Shown piece by piece: positions 50,117-59,809 of a stretch of DNA of 64,000 bases. How positions within the stretch are numbered: position 1 is the first letter of the stretch; each line of letters starts with the position of its first letter. Location: assembly GCA_020848995.1 (NCBI GenBank), contig JADLHA010000041.1, positions 1 to 64,000 of the forward strand. The letters are read 5' to 3'. A program made the translations under genes and the position numbers. This DNA comes from Saprospiraceae bacterium. GTDB lineage: Bacteria > Bacteroidota > Bacteroidia > Chitinophagales > Saprospiraceae. The notes under the pieces are model-generated. The model was not told the DNA's origin, did not search any database, and saw only the letters and a list, made by a program, of their open reading frames with translations.

Positions 50117-52380
50117 CGCTTTATCCATTTTTCGACCCAACGGTGGTGTCCGTCTGAAACGGTCACGAAGTAGACTCCTGGTGACAACCGTTGTGCTTCG
50201 GGTATTTCGGCAAACCCACTCAGTGTGTAGGTGGTAGCTATACACTTGCCTGAAGCATCAAAAATTTGTATTGTATATTCAACCTCTTTAGCAAGATGAA
50301 CAACAAGTGCCCCACCCGATGGATTGGGTGTTAATATAAAACGGGTGCATCGCTGCGGATTTTCCGATGCGGTCGGACCCAGCAGATCCGTCTTATAAAA
50401 AGAGATGCCGCCGCGGGCATTTCCGGTTACCATTTCGAGGACTCCGTCTGAGTCGATGTCTGCAAGGCTCAGCGTGATGCGTTCTCCTTCCTTCATAAGT
50501 CCGTAGTGTGGATTCAGCATTTCATAAGTGCCATCGGGATCCTGGGTTATTCCACCAATGCGCTTGACTTCGCCAAAAATGTTACCCGTAAATAGATTAA
50601 GGGCTCCCTGATATTGATAAAATTCCGGACTGGAATAAACCTTTGAAGAAATGCCGTTTACGATAATGTTCCCAAGACAGTTTGTATTGGGTTCCTTAAA
50701 GTAATCCGGATCAAAAGCAGCCTCCTCTGGTGTGCCTTGATTCTGAAAATAATAAAAACTTCCGCAGGCCTTGCCGGATGGATCATTTGTGTTGAGTCGC
50801 GATCCACTGACAATATCCAGGCGTCCATCGCCATTGAGGTCGATGAGATATGGCGAACTGTAGGATTTTGCACTCAATTCCTGGTAGGGATACTCCGGCT
50901 TATTAAATTGAAAGGGCTTCCCTGCCCCGGCAGTATTTTCACAAAAGAAGAACTGACCCTGATTTTCGCCGACGAGCATGTCGAAGTCACCGTCGTTGTC
51001 GAGATCGCCAAATGCCGGAGTAAAAGAATGATGAGCATCTGCACTGAGGGCATAATCGTTAAACTCCAGGTAATTGCTGTCAGCCAAAGCAAATGCAGGT
51101 GTAGTTTCTGTCCCCACGTTTTCAAAAAGGACCAGGCGCGCATCCCGCAAATTGGTACCGCGGATAAAGAACCCTTCCGTACCGACGATGAGGTCCATTT
51201 TTCCATCCTGGTTGAAGTCGACAAAGCAAGGGTCTGTTGCGGAGCCGAGGTCCATCATTTCGCCAACGAGAAAAGAGCGGGTATTCCGCTGAAATTTGGG
51301 AGCCGCCGCAGTACCCACGTTCCGGTAATACCAAAGATTGTCGATATTTTCTGAAATGGATCGCTGGTTAGGAGCTACCAAAATATCTGTTAAGCCGTCG
51401 TGATCGACATCTGCTGAAAAAGCTGCGAGAAAAGTTGCGAGGTCGAGGGAATCGGAGTTGCCTGGCCAGTTAGTCTGCTGTTTATTCATATAAGGACGTT
51501 CCAGGCTGCCGGCGTTGAAAAGAGCGATCAAACCATTGTTGGTGAGGTCGCCAACCAGCAAATCCGGCAGACCATTTCCATCCAGGTCTTGCGACAGCAA
51601 AGTTGAACCGGAGTGCCTCAGCACCGGCATAGCATTGCGAAATGAAGCGCAACTATCTGGGCTGCCGCTCAGGGTAATCTCAGCGGTAAAGCCACTTTCT
51701 ACAAAACCGCCAAAGCAACGGTCTGCCAACACAAACGCCATGGTGTCATTTGAGAAAGCCCTTTCTTTGACGATGTTTTTAAAGAGACTTACCCGGTTAT
51801 TTCCCGGTTCGAAAAGCAGTATGTCAAGATCGCCATCTCCATCGAGGTCCTCGATCACTGGTATGTCGGTAAAATCGATAGGGATTTGGGTCGTGTTGTT
51901 GCCGAGTGAGAAAAACAGCACCTTAAATGGCTTGCCCATGTCGAATTTTTCGAATTCCAGTCCGGCTTGTCCTCTTGAACCCCGGTAGAGTTCGATGCCG
52001 GGAATCCCTTCCGTATTGAAAGAACTGGCGAATAAATCGGCAATGCCGTCGCCATTGAAATCCCTGAAAAGAGTCCAGTCTTTAAGCCTCGGGAATTTAA
52101 CCCGGTACTGGGGGCTGAATGCGTATTCCTGCAAGACCGGATCGTAACGAAAAGGCAACAGGACATCTCCTGCGCGGTCGAACAGGACCAAATCCTCCAC
52201 AGCATCGCCATCGAGGTCGATGGTATTGACTTGTATGTTGTCTGCACCTCCTGTCGCCCCATAGCGAAGCACTCTGCCTTCACCATCGATCACGGGAATG
52301 GGGATCCAGGGAAGTCCCTGTGAAAATATGCCCACGCTCCATAGGAACGGGAGGATGGATGCCAAAATGATAACTCTCAT
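50113..52380 (-). CDS. FG-GAP/VCBS-repeat secreted protein with T9SS sorting domain
   Basis: The 755-residue protein has a signal peptide (1-20). About nine calcium-binding-type blades follow with motifs such as DLDGDAVEDL, DFNGDGIADL, DLDGDGDLDI, DVDHDGLTDI, DFNQDGKMDL, DLDNDGDFDM, DLNGDGRLDI and DIDSDGVLEM, forming one or two beta-propellers. A type A sorting domain ends the protein (LTPNPSGGALVV; VEYTIQIFDASGKCI; LSPGVYFVTVSDG). Such integrin-like propellers usually bind proteins or glycans at the cell surface. A TAGTTTTG box lies 23 nt upstream. The next gene overlaps by 4 nt. Confidence 0.85.
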   Translation of the reverse strand: MRVIILASILPFLWSVGIFSQGLPWIPIPVIDGEGRVLRYGATGGADNIQVNTIDLDGDAVEDLVLFDRAGDVLLPFRYDPVLQEYAFSPQYRVKFPRLKDWTLFRDFNGDGIADLFASSFNTEGIPGIELYRGSRGQAGLEFEKFDMGKPFKVLFFSLGNNTTQIPIDFTDIPVIEDLDGDGDLDILLFEPGNNRVSLFKNIVKERAFSNDTMAFVLADRCFGGFVESGFTAEITLSGSPDSCASFRNAMPVLRHSGSTLLSQDLDGNGLPDLLVGDLTNNGLIALFNAGSLERPYMNKQQTNWPGNSDSLDLATFLAAFSADVDHDGLTDILVAPNQRSISENIDNLWYYRNVGTAAAPKFQRNTRSFLVGEMMDLGSATDPCFVDFNQDGKMDLIVGTEGFFIRGTNLRDARLVLFENVGTETTPAFALADSNYLEFNDYALSADAHHSFTPAFGDLDNDGDFDMLVGENQGQFFFCENTAGAGKPFQFNKPEYPYQELSAKSYSSPYLIDLNGDGRLDIVSGSRLNTNDPSGKACGSFYYFQNQGTPEEAAFDPDYFKEPNTNCLGNIIVNGISSKVYSSPEFYQYQGALNLFTGNIFGEVKRIGGITQDPDGTYEMLNPHYGLMKEGERITLSLADIDSDGVLEMVTGNARGGISFYKTDLLGPTASENPQRCTRFILTPNPSGGALVVHLAKEVEYTIQIFDASGKCIATTYTLSGFAEIPEAQRLSPGVYFVTVSDGHHRWVEKWIKR

Positions 52381-52402
52381 GGTGCTCTATAAGGTGAACG
52401 GA

Positions 52403-52410
52403 CAAAACTA
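52403..52410 (-). promoter_or_regulatory. -7 promoter box (TAGTTTTG) for the FG-GAP cargo pair
   Basis: Exact TAnnTTTG on the minus strand, 23 nt upstream of ATG 52380. The rest of the 294-bp divergent space (52411-52648) holds no gene I can support. Confidence 0.5.
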
Positions 52411-52648
52411 ACGAAACGTGGCTGAGGCTTTGCATTTTGAATGCCTTGTCGAAGTTTGATTCCGGTTCAAGCCCCGGCGGGTTGTGCCTGCTTTTAGGAT
52501 TATCATGGGCCCGATCATTTTGCTATTTAGTTGTTTTACAATGCATTGCAAACTTAGTATCCCTATAGAACCCGTCTTTCCGGCAGCCAAAGGCGTCCAA
52601 ATGAGGCATTCGGAAAGCCGAAAAGAACGTCATATATAAATCATTAAA

Positions 52649-52656
52649 TATCTTTG
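52649..52656 (+). promoter_or_regulatory. -7 promoter box (TATCTTTG) for purL
   Basis: Exact TAnnTTTG, 19 nt before the GTG taken as the purL start. Confidence 0.5.
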
Positions 52657-52674
52657 CATTGCAAAAATTGCATC

Positions 52675-54906
52675 GTGGCCATAGCGAATCTGGAAACCGC
52701 GGTCAAACTTGGGTTGACCGAAGATGAATACCACAAAATTGTTGAAATTTTACATCGCCCGCCGAACTTTACCGAGTTGAGCGTATACGCAGTGATGTGG
52801 TCCGAGCATTGTTCTTACAAGAATTCCATCCTTCATCTCAAAAAATTGCCACGCAAAGGCAGCCGTCTGCTCGCAGAAGCTGGAGAAGAAAACGCCGGCC
52901 TGGTGGACATTGGTGATGGGTTGGCCTGTGCATTTAAAATAGAGAGCCACAACCACCCTTCTGCCATTGAGCCTTATCAGGGGGCCGCAACAGGTGTTGG
53001 TGGCATCCATCGGGATATTTTCACCATGGGTGCCAGGCCAATTGCTGCGCTGAACTCCCTTCGATTTGGAGAGCTCTCGCTTGGTCATACCCAGCGCCTG
53101 ATGCGCGGCGTGGTTAGGGGAATCGGCAACTACGGAAATGCCTTTGGGGTACCAACGGTAGGGGGAGAGGTGTATTTCAATCCCTGTTACAATCAAAACA
53201 TCCTGGTAAATGCGATGAGTGTCGGTATTGTCGGACACCATCAAACGGTTTCCGCAACGGCAACAGGCCCTGGCAACCCGGTTTTTATCGTCGGTTCCGC
53301 AACGGGTAAAGATGGTATCCATGGAGCAACCTTTGCCTCAGCCGATCTGGGAGAAAATGCTGCAAAAGATTTGCCTGCAGTTCAGGTGGGAGATCCCTTT
53401 CAGGAAAAGCTGCTCCTGGAAGCCAGTCTGGAAGCCATAGCAACGGGGCAGGTAGCAGGAATGCAGGACATGGGAGCTGCGGGCATTACCTGTTCGAGTT
53501 CGGAAATGTCTGCCAAGGCTGGAACGGGAATGGAAATCTGGCTTGACAAGGTTCCGACGCGCCAAAAAAATATGCAGGCATTTGAAATCCTTTTGTCGGA
53601 ATCCCAGGAACGCATGCTGGTTATCTGTAGAAAAGGTGGAGAAAGCCAACTGTTGGAAGTGTTTCGCAAATGGGATCTGGAGTGTGTCCAGATCGGGGTG
53701 GTCACCGATTCAGGGCAAGTGCGCTACCATTTTCATGGAGAGCTGGTCGCAGACATTCCCGCTGCCTCGCTCGTTCTGGGCGGAGGTGCGCCGGTTTATG
53801 AGCGGGCATATCAGCAACCTGCCTATATTGACGAAGTGAACGCCTTTGATCCAGGCGCTGTCCCCGTCCCGGAAGACCTGGTTACTGTCGGACAAAAGTT
53901 GCTGCAGCACCCCGACATTGCCTCCAAGCGCTGGATCTACGAACAATATGACAAAATGGTACGGACGGGAACGATGACTTCCGTAGAATCTGCTGATGCT
54001 GCCGTTGTGCGAATCAAGGGAACTCAAAAGGCGCTCTGTCTGTCCGTCGACTGCAATTCGAATTACGTATACCTCAACCCGGAAGCCGGTGGCATGATCG
54101 CCGTGGCTGAGGCAGCCCGGAACATAAGCTGCACGGGCGGCATCCCCGTGGCGATTACAAACTGCCTGAATTTTGGCAATCCATACAATCCGGAGGTTTA
54201 TTGGCAGTTTGTACATGCCTTGAAGGGTATGGGGCAAGCCTGCGAAAAGTTTGGAACCCCGGTGACGGGAGGAAATGTCAGTTTTTACAACCAATCTTCG
54301 GGTAAAGACGGGATCATACCCGTTCACCCGACCCCGGTAATCGGGATGCTGGGCATCATGGAAGACGCAGCCCTGATGACGACTATGGGATTCAAGGCAA
54401 GCGGAGATCTCATTTATCTACTCGGCAATGTCACCGACGAGCCAAGCTACTGCACCTATCTCCAACTGGTGCATGGGATCCAACTCGCACCGGTTCCACA
54501 CTTCGACCTGGAAGAAGAAGCCCATTTGCACGAAATCCTTCAAAAGTCAATACGGGCGGGCCTCCTGAACAGCGCCCACGACCTTTCAGAAGGGGGATTG
54601 TTTGTGTCGCTCGCCGAATCGGCATTCGCTTCGGGAAAATTTGGCTTTGATGTCCAATTGCCAAGTGGATTGCGCAAAGACTTCGCACTTTTTGGGGAAG
54701 GCCAAGGGCGTGCGCTGGTGACGATCAAAGCAGAAACAAAAAGACATTTCGAGCAGTTTCTTCAACAAAACAGACAGCCGTTTTATTTTTTGGGAATGGT
54801 CACCCCGGAGGGTTTTACCATTGACGGCTGTGATCATGGAAATCTGAAAGAAAATTTGAATTTATATGTTCACGCGATTGAAAATCAATTACAAAAACAG
54901 CATTAA
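52675..54906 (+). CDS. purL: Phosphoribosylformylglycinamidine synthase, small-type PurL subunit
   Basis: The protein of about 743 residues is the synthetase subunit of the PurLQS complex that converts FGAR to FGAM. Diagnostic parts are [79 protein letters not shown] and [14 protein letters not shown]. The glutaminase domain of large PurL is absent, so separate PurQ and PurS are expected elsewhere; neither is in this window. The start is the GTG at 52675, 19 nt after the promoter box; an upstream TTG at 52654 overlaps that box. The 3' end overlaps the open frame of the next gene. Confidence 0.95.
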   Translation: MAIANLETAVKLGLTEDEYHKIVEILHRPPNFTELSVYAVMWSEHCSYKNSILHLKKLPRKGSRLLAEAGEENAGLVDIGDGLACAFKIESHNHPSAIEPYQGAATGVGGIHRDIFTMGARPIAALNSLRFGELSLGHTQRLMRGVVRGIGNYGNAFGVPTVGGEVYFNPCYNQNILVNAMSVGIVGHHQTVSATATGPGNPVFIVGSATGKDGIHGATFASADLGENAAKDLPAVQVGDPFQEKLLLEASLEAIATGQVAGMQDMGAAGITCSSSEMSAKAGTGMEIWLDKVPTRQKNMQAFEILLSESQERMLVICRKGGESQLLEVFRKWDLECVQIGVVTDSGQVRYHFHGELVADIPAASLVLGGGAPVYERAYQQPAYIDEVNAFDPGAVPVPEDLVTVGQKLLQHPDIASKRWIYEQYDKMVRTGTMTSVESADAAVVRIKGTQKALCLSVDCNSNYVYLNPEAGGMIAVAEAARNISCTGGIPVAITNCLNFGNPYNPEVYWQFVHALKGMGQACEKFGTPVTGGNVSFYNQSSGKDGIIPVHPTPVIGMLGIMEDAALMTTMGFKASGDLIYLLGNVTDEPSYCTYLQLVHGIQLAPVPHFDLEEEAHLHEILQKSIRAGLLNSAHDLSEGGLFVSLAESAFASGKFGFDVQLPSGLRKDFALFGEGQGRALVTIKAETKRHFEQFLQQNRQPFYFLGMVTPEGFTIDGCDHGNLKENLNLYVHAIENQLQKQH

Positions 54907-54913
54907 CTGCAGA

Positions 54914-56011
54914 ATGGGCCAGTTCCCGGCACTGCTTTTAGCATTGGCTATTTTGCTCGTATCGGGATGCAACCGGGGCAACTCCATCAGTGGCAAGTTT
55001 GATGGCGCTCCGGATCTCGCCGTACAGTTGGAGCGCATCGCTCTGGATAACACGACGACCTCACTTGACCGGACAGACATGAAATCCGGTGAGTTCAGGT
55101 TTGCCGTAAAGGAGCCCCTACCAGCCGGCCTATACCGGATCCAATTGGGTCAGCAATCGATCATTTTTGTATTGGATGGTACTGAGACGCAAATTGCGTT
55201 TTCCGGCAATTTCGCGGACCTTGGCAAAGGCGTGTTGCAAGTGAGTGGCTGTCCGGCATCTGAAGAAGTATATGCTACTAACAATAAATTTAGTCAGCAG
55301 CGCCCAACCGTAGAAGACATAAAGGCAGCCATCCAGTCGGCAAATAGTCCGCTTGCTGGAGGCCTGATGGCCATCCAATTTCTCGGTCTGAGACCCGAAT
55401 TTGCCGCAATACACAAAACGTCCCTCGATCGCCTGAAAGCAAGTTTCCCAACGTCAGATTTTACGAGATCCTATGAAAGCATGCTGGTACAGCTGGAGCA
55501 GATGCTGGCTTCGCAGCAGGCAGCGGAGACCATACAAATCGGAATGGATGCGCCGGATATCGAATTGCCATCCCCAGATGGCAAGAAATATGCGCTGTCG
55601 GATCTCAAGGGTAAGGTCGTATTGCTGGACTTTTGGGCCAGTTGGTGTGGACCATGCCGCAGAGCTAACCCACATGTCGTTGAACTTTACCATAAGTATA
55701 AATCGAGAGGATTTACCGTATTCAGCGTCTCGCTGGATGGAGTCGACGGCCGGACCAAGTCTCAATTGGGCAGTGAAAGTCAGATCCAGGAATTTATGGA
55801 TCGATCAAAACAGGCTTGGGTCGCAGCCATCGAAAAAGACAAACTCATTTGGGAATGCCATGTCAGCGATTTAAAAAAATGGGATAGTCAGCCCGCCAAA
55901 GTGTATGGGGTACAGTCCATTCCTAGAACCTTTCTCATAGGCAAGGATGGAAAAATAGCGGCCATCAATCCAAGAGAAAATCTGGAAGAGGAAATCGCCA
56001 AAGCCCTTTAA
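54914..56011 (+). CDS. TlpA-like thioredoxin lipoprotein
   Basis: The protein of about 365 residues has a lipoprotein signal (lipobox LLVSGC, Cys19), a DUF4369-like beta domain (about 25-120), a helical linker, and a C-terminal thioredoxin fold (about 210-365) with active site WCGPC at 244-248 and cis-proline segment SIPRTFLIGKDGK. TlpA/ResA-like proteins reduce periplasmic disulfides, often on apocytochrome c. ccmEF elsewhere in the window makes that role plausible. The ATG at 54914 is 7 bp after the purL stop and gives the signal peptide at the N-terminus. Confidence 0.87.
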   Translation: MGQFPALLLALAILLVSGCNRGNSISGKFDGAPDLAVQLERIALDNTTTSLDRTDMKSGEFRFAVKEPLPAGLYRIQLGQQSIIFVLDGTETQIAFSGNFADLGKGVLQVSGCPASEEVYATNNKFSQQRPTVEDIKAAIQSANSPLAGGLMAIQFLGLRPEFAAIHKTSLDRLKASFPTSDFTRSYESMLVQLEQMLASQQAAETIQIGMDAPDIELPSPDGKKYALSDLKGKVVLLDFWASWCGPCRRANPHVVELYHKYKSRGFTVFSVSLDGVDGRTKSQLGSESQIQEFMDRSKQAWVAAIEKDKLIWECHVSDLKKWDSQPAKVYGVQSIPRTFLIGKDGKIAAINPRENLEEEIAKAL

Positions 56012-56065
56012 ACGAGAGCACCTGCAATCACCGGGAAAAATCGCGATCCGGTAGCCGAACTGAAA

Positions 56066-56818
56066 TTAGATCGAAAACTTCCAGGCCAGAAAAATTGAAG
56101 CGGCAACTGCTGCATTCAGGGACTCCGCCTGGCTGGGGTTTCGGCGTGGAATGGAAAACAATTTTTTACAGGAGGTACGGATTGCATCACTTATTCCATG
56201 CGATTCGCTGCCAATACACAGGAACCTGACGATTTGGGGGTCATGGTTCAAATAGGACTCCCCGCCTGTGTCCGCAGCATAGATATCGACCCCACGGAAC
56301 CCCGCTAGCATAGACTCCCAGTGCCGGTGATCGACTTCCACCCGCGCAATGCTGGACATACTCGCCTGTACGCATTTTGCGTTATACGGATCGACGCAAT
56401 CCGGAGAGCAATATATTTTTTTCAAACCAAACCAGTCGGCTGAACGAAGGATGGTACCTAAATTTCCGGGATCTGAAATGCGGTCCAAGTATAGCACCAG
56501 CCCGGAGTGATCAGATTCGTCTATGACTTCGAATTCAGGGAAGGTAAATACGCCAAGAAAACCGCCTCCCGTTTTTAGGGAAGTAATTGCCTGAAGCATG
56601 CTTTCGTCTACTACCCTCACCTCATCCGCGGTATGATTTATGAGATCGAGTTCTCCTGCCCGGTCCGAACCGGCAACCAGCATCTTGCACTGGAGCCTTT
56701 TCTCTCCAAGCAGGTCGCGAACCAGCTTTGAGCCTTCGGCGACGAACAGTCTCTGGCGGTAGCGTTCCTCTCGCCGCTGGAGGTTTTTGATCCAGATTTT
56801 TTCTGATTTAGTTAGCAT
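56066..56818 (-). CDS. SpoU/TrmH-family RNA 2'-O-methyltransferase
   Basis: The protein of about 250 residues has an N-terminal substrate-binding domain (LQRREERYRQRLFVAEGSKLVRDLL) and a SPOUT knot domain with the three family motifs: LDRISDPGNLGTILRSADWFG, FLCIGSESHGISDAI and IPRRNPSQAESLNAAVAASIFL. It methylates a ribose in rRNA or tRNA; the target is unknown. ATG 56818 is used because the longer frame to 56908 runs into the divergent TamL-like gene. Only 13 bp separate the two divergent start codons, so their promoters must lie within each other's transcribed DNA. Confidence 0.9.
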   Translation of the reverse strand: MLTKSEKIWIKNLQRREERYRQRLFVAEGSKLVRDLLGEKRLQCKMLVAGSDRAGELDLINHTADEVRVVDESMLQAITSLKTGGGFLGVFTFPEFEVIDESDHSGLVLYLDRISDPGNLGTILRSADWFGLKKIYCSPDCVDPYNAKCVQASMSSIARVEVDHRHWESMLAGFRGVDIYAADTGGESYLNHDPQIVRFLCIGSESHGISDAIRTSCKKLFSIPRRNPSQAESLNAAVAASIFLAWKFSI

Positions 56819-56831
56819 CTTTGCCGGCACA

Positions 56832-59198
56832 ATGCGGGTCTGCAAAAGTATATTATTCCCGGCGATCGCGGTCTTGCTCACCAGCTGCCAGACAACGCGA
56901 TTTCTCAAGAAGGACGAGGCCCTGCTTACGAGTTACCGGATCAAAGTGGGCGGAATCAGCTCCGATGAAGCCAACTCGCGGCTTAAAGACCAGTTGCACC
57001 CTCTTGTCAAGCAAAAACCCAACAAAAACTTCCTCCTTCTCTTCCCAAGGGAGTGGTTCTACTGGAAAGCCAAGGATCGCAAAAACACGGATTCATGGCT
57101 CACGAAGAGCTACGAAAAAATGGGAGAAGCTCCGGCAATCCTGGACTCCTTTGCCTGTCAGACGACAGCCACCAATTTTAAGAATTTTCTATACAACATG
57201 GGCTACTTTACCGTGACTACCTCCTACGGGATTAAGGTACGCAACCAAAGGGCCCGGGTTACATACCATGTACAAACGGGACCGCGATACAAAATTGAGT
57301 CCATCGATTACCTGGCTGAAGACAGCACCATCCAAGAGATCATCAACAGGGACCGAAGCGCTGCGCTATTGTATCCGGGGGCCCCGCTGGATTACGGTCT
57401 TTTTCAGAATGAGAAGGCCCGGCTTAGCGAATTGCTTTTCAACCATGGCTATGCAGAATTCAGCCCGGTTTTCATTGAACCGTTGGTTGCCGATACCTCC
57501 CGTTTAAGTGCAAAGCTCGTCCTGAACATCAAGAACCCGGAAGACAAACCAGGCCATACGCAATTTAGCATAAACCGGGTCAGGATAAACCCAGATTTTC
57601 GTCCAGGCACCGCACAAGCAACCCAGTACCATTCCCATTTCGATTCGCTCAGCTTTGCCACTACGGCATCAAAACCATTCATTCGCCACGAGCTACTTTC
57701 CGGAAAAATATTATTGCGTCCCGGAATGGTTGCATCCAAAAATCTCGTAGACAACTCCTATTCAAATCTTTACCACCTCGGCACGTATCGCTTTATCAGC
57801 ATTGAAGGAAAAAGGGATAGCCTTGCCCTGGATCGCATCAATTATCAAATACAATTAAGTCCTAACAAGAAATGGATATTTGATTTTGGTGCCGACTTCA
57901 ACTATACTTCAATCAAGAAAAACGCAGCAACACTCTTTGGCATATCCGGATACACCAATTTGCGCAACAGGAACCTGTTCAGACGTGCAGCAAGCAATTC
58001 AATCAAATTTGAGGTAGGCACAGAATTGAATCTGCTCGACATTAGAAAATTCAACTCCCTGAGTCTCCATTTAAGCAATGATCTGTCGCTCGCATCCTTT
58101 TACGACTTGACCGGGAGCTGGTCCCTATTTAAAATGTTGTCTAAGCCATTTGGCAGTAAGATTCTCGATCCTGATTCAAGAACTAACATTCGTTTGTCAG
58201 CAAATTATGAAAACCTCGTTTCGCTGTACAAATACACGTCCGCAAATACCGGAATCGACTATGACTGGCAAATTGGAGCACGCCGCAGAATTACCATGCA
58301 AACACTCGGTTTGTCATTATATTTTCCAAAAACCACCCCGGAATTCGATAGTCTCCTCAAATCCAACAGACTGCTACAATCAAGTTTTTCTGACAGACGG
58401 CTTCTGAGTGCGTTGCTTCTCGATAACGTCACGTATTACTACCAAAGTCCACAAAAGAGAAACAACCGCTATTCAGTAATCGCATCATTCAACTTGTCAG
58501 GCCTGGAAGTAAATCTCGCAAATTCTCTCTCCAATGCAATATCCGGCAAACAGGATACCTTCCGGGTTGGAGAATTCACCTTTTCAGAATTTGTCAAAAC
58601 CGATCTGGATTATCGCTACTATACCGCATTTCGGGACAAGAGCAGCTTGGCTTTGAGGCTTTCAAGCGGTATCGTCATTCCCTTTGGAAGAAGCACAACT
58701 GTGCCTTATATCAAGCAGTTTTACGTGGGAGGCCCTCAAAGCATCAGGGCCTGGAATCTTCGTGAAATTGGTCCTGGCGCCATTGCACCTCCCGAATCCG
58801 ACTCTTCTTCCAATCGCAGCATTGCCTTTTTTTCGGCAGGAGACTTCAAACTGGAAGGTAGTGTTGAATTCCGGTTCGACATTTTCTGGCGGTTGAAGGG
58901 AGCGGTCTTTTTAGACGCAGGCAATATTTGGTACCTGCCCAAGAAGGTCAGCGATCCGGATACACGGGCAGGCTTTTTGAGCAAAGATTTTTATAAGGAA
59001 ATTGCTGTGGGGACCGGTCTTGGCTTGAGGTTGGATTTGACGTATTTTCTTTTTCGCGTGGACATCGGCTTTCAACTTCGCAATGCCTTTCCAGACGACC
59101 GGGGAAAATACTGGCTCTATGGCAGCGACAATCCGGTAAGTTTTAACAAATTACAGCGCAACTCAACCATTCACCTGGCACTCGACTATCCGTTTTGA
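56832..59198 (+). CDS. TamL-like outer-membrane lipoprotein, BamA/TamA family
   Basis: The protein of about 788 residues has a lipoprotein signal (VLLTSC lipobox, first 20 residues), POTRA-like domains (about 20-280; RIKVGGISSDEAN, YKIESIDYLAEDSTI, NRVRINPDFRPG) and a C-terminal 16-strand Omp85 barrel with YVGGPQSIRAWNLREIGPGA and the final strand ending in Phe (HLALDYPF). In Bacteroidota, TamL replaces TamA as a lipidated Omp85 protein and works with an inner-membrane TamB, which is not in this window. A divergent RNA methyltransferase is its usual neighbour as I recall. CATCTTTG at 56816-56823 is a one-mismatch -7 box 9 nt before the ATG. Confidence 0.85.
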   Translation: MRVCKSILFPAIAVLLTSCQTTRFLKKDEALLTSYRIKVGGISSDEANSRLKDQLHPLVKQKPNKNFLLLFPREWFYWKAKDRKNTDSWLTKSYEKMGEAPAILDSFACQTTATNFKNFLYNMGYFTVTTSYGIKVRNQRARVTYHVQTGPRYKIESIDYLAEDSTIQEIINRDRSAALLYPGAPLDYGLFQNEKARLSELLFNHGYAEFSPVFIEPLVADTSRLSAKLVLNIKNPEDKPGHTQFSINRVRINPDFRPGTAQATQYHSHFDSLSFATTASKPFIRHELLSGKILLRPGMVASKNLVDNSYSNLYHLGTYRFISIEGKRDSLALDRINYQIQLSPNKKWIFDFGADFNYTSIKKNAATLFGISGYTNLRNRNLFRRAASNSIKFEVGTELNLLDIRKFNSLSLHLSNDLSLASFYDLTGSWSLFKMLSKPFGSKILDPDSRTNIRLSANYENLVSLYKYTSANTGIDYDWQIGARRRITMQTLGLSLYFPKTTPEFDSLLKSNRLLQSSFSDRRLLSALLLDNVTYYYQSPQKRNNRYSVIASFNLSGLEVNLANSLSNAISGKQDTFRVGEFTFSEFVKTDLDYRYYTAFRDKSSLALRLSSGIVIPFGRSTTVPYIKQFYVGGPQSIRAWNLREIGPGAIAPPESDSSSNRSIAFFSAGDFKLEGSVEFRFDIFWRLKGAVFLDAGNIWYLPKKVSDPDTRAGFLSKDFYKEIAVGTGLGLRLDLTYFLFRVDIGFQLRNAFPDDRGKYWLYGSDNPVSFNKLQRNSTIHLALDYPF

Positions 59199-59809
59199 AG
59201 TCTTTTGCAAATTGGGCATTTGTCGAGGTCATGCCCCCTGGCTGGGCAATATTGCCTTCCATAAAAAATGATTTTTAGATGTAAGTCGTTCCACCGGTCG
59301 CGGGAAAACACACGCTTGAGGTCCTTTTCCGTTTGTACAACATGACTCCCTTTACTAAGTCTCCAACGTTTTGCAAGCCGGTGTATATGCGTATCAACCG
59401 GAAAGGCAGGTATGCCAAAAACCTGAGACATGATCACCGAGGCAGTTTTGTGTCCGACACCGGGGAGTGCTTCCAGTTCATCATAACCCGAGGGAACCTG
59501 CCCGCCATGCCGCTCGACCAGGATTCCAGACAATTGTTGAATCGCTGCAGCTTTGCGCGACGACAGACCACACGGCCGGATCACTTCCTCAATGCGCTCA
59601 ACCGGGACCCTCGCCATCGCCTGCGGTGTAAGGGCCAGGTTGAAAAGTTCCGGAGTTACGCGGTTAACCCTTTCATCCGTGCATTGCGCTGATAACAATA
59701 CTGCAATCAACAGGGTAAATGCATCCTGATGATGAAGGGGAACGTAGACTTCCGGATAGAGTTCGTCCAGCATTTCCACTACGATCTTCGCCCGGTCTGA
59801 TTTTTTCAT
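59186..59809 (-). CDS. nth: Endonuclease III (HhH-GPD), iron-sulfur cluster ligands incomplete
   Basis: The 207-residue DNA glycosylase/AP lyase has the helix-hairpin-helix LPGVGHKTA with catalytic Lys121 and the catalytic Asp139 in VDTHIHRL. It removes oxidised pyrimidines. The C-terminus reads YCPARGHDLDKCPICKRL: Cys188 and Cys198 match canonical ligands 1 and 3, but ligands 2 and 4 are absent and Cys201 is out of register, so a [4Fe-4S] cluster probably does not form. The ATG overlaps the stop of the upstream reductase gene (ATGA), and its 3' end overlaps the TamL-like gene by 13 bp. Confidence 0.93.
   Translation of the reverse strand: MKKSDRAKIVVEMLDELYPEVYVPLHHQDAFTLLIAVLLSAQCTDERVNRVTPELFNLALTPQAMARVPVERIEEVIRPCGLSSRKAAAIQQLSGILVERHGGQVPSGYDELEALPGVGHKTASVIMSQVFGIPAFPVDTHIHRLAKRWRLSKGSHVVQTEKDLKRVFSRDRWNDLHLKIIFYGRQYCPARGHDLDKCPICKRLQNG

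Noticed and set aside
52470..52510. tRNA T-arm-like sequence (CCGGTTCAAGCCCCGG) near a TTTTGAA loop
   Set aside because: The T loop would be 8 nt, and acceptor, D and anticodon stems cannot be formed; I see no tRNA.
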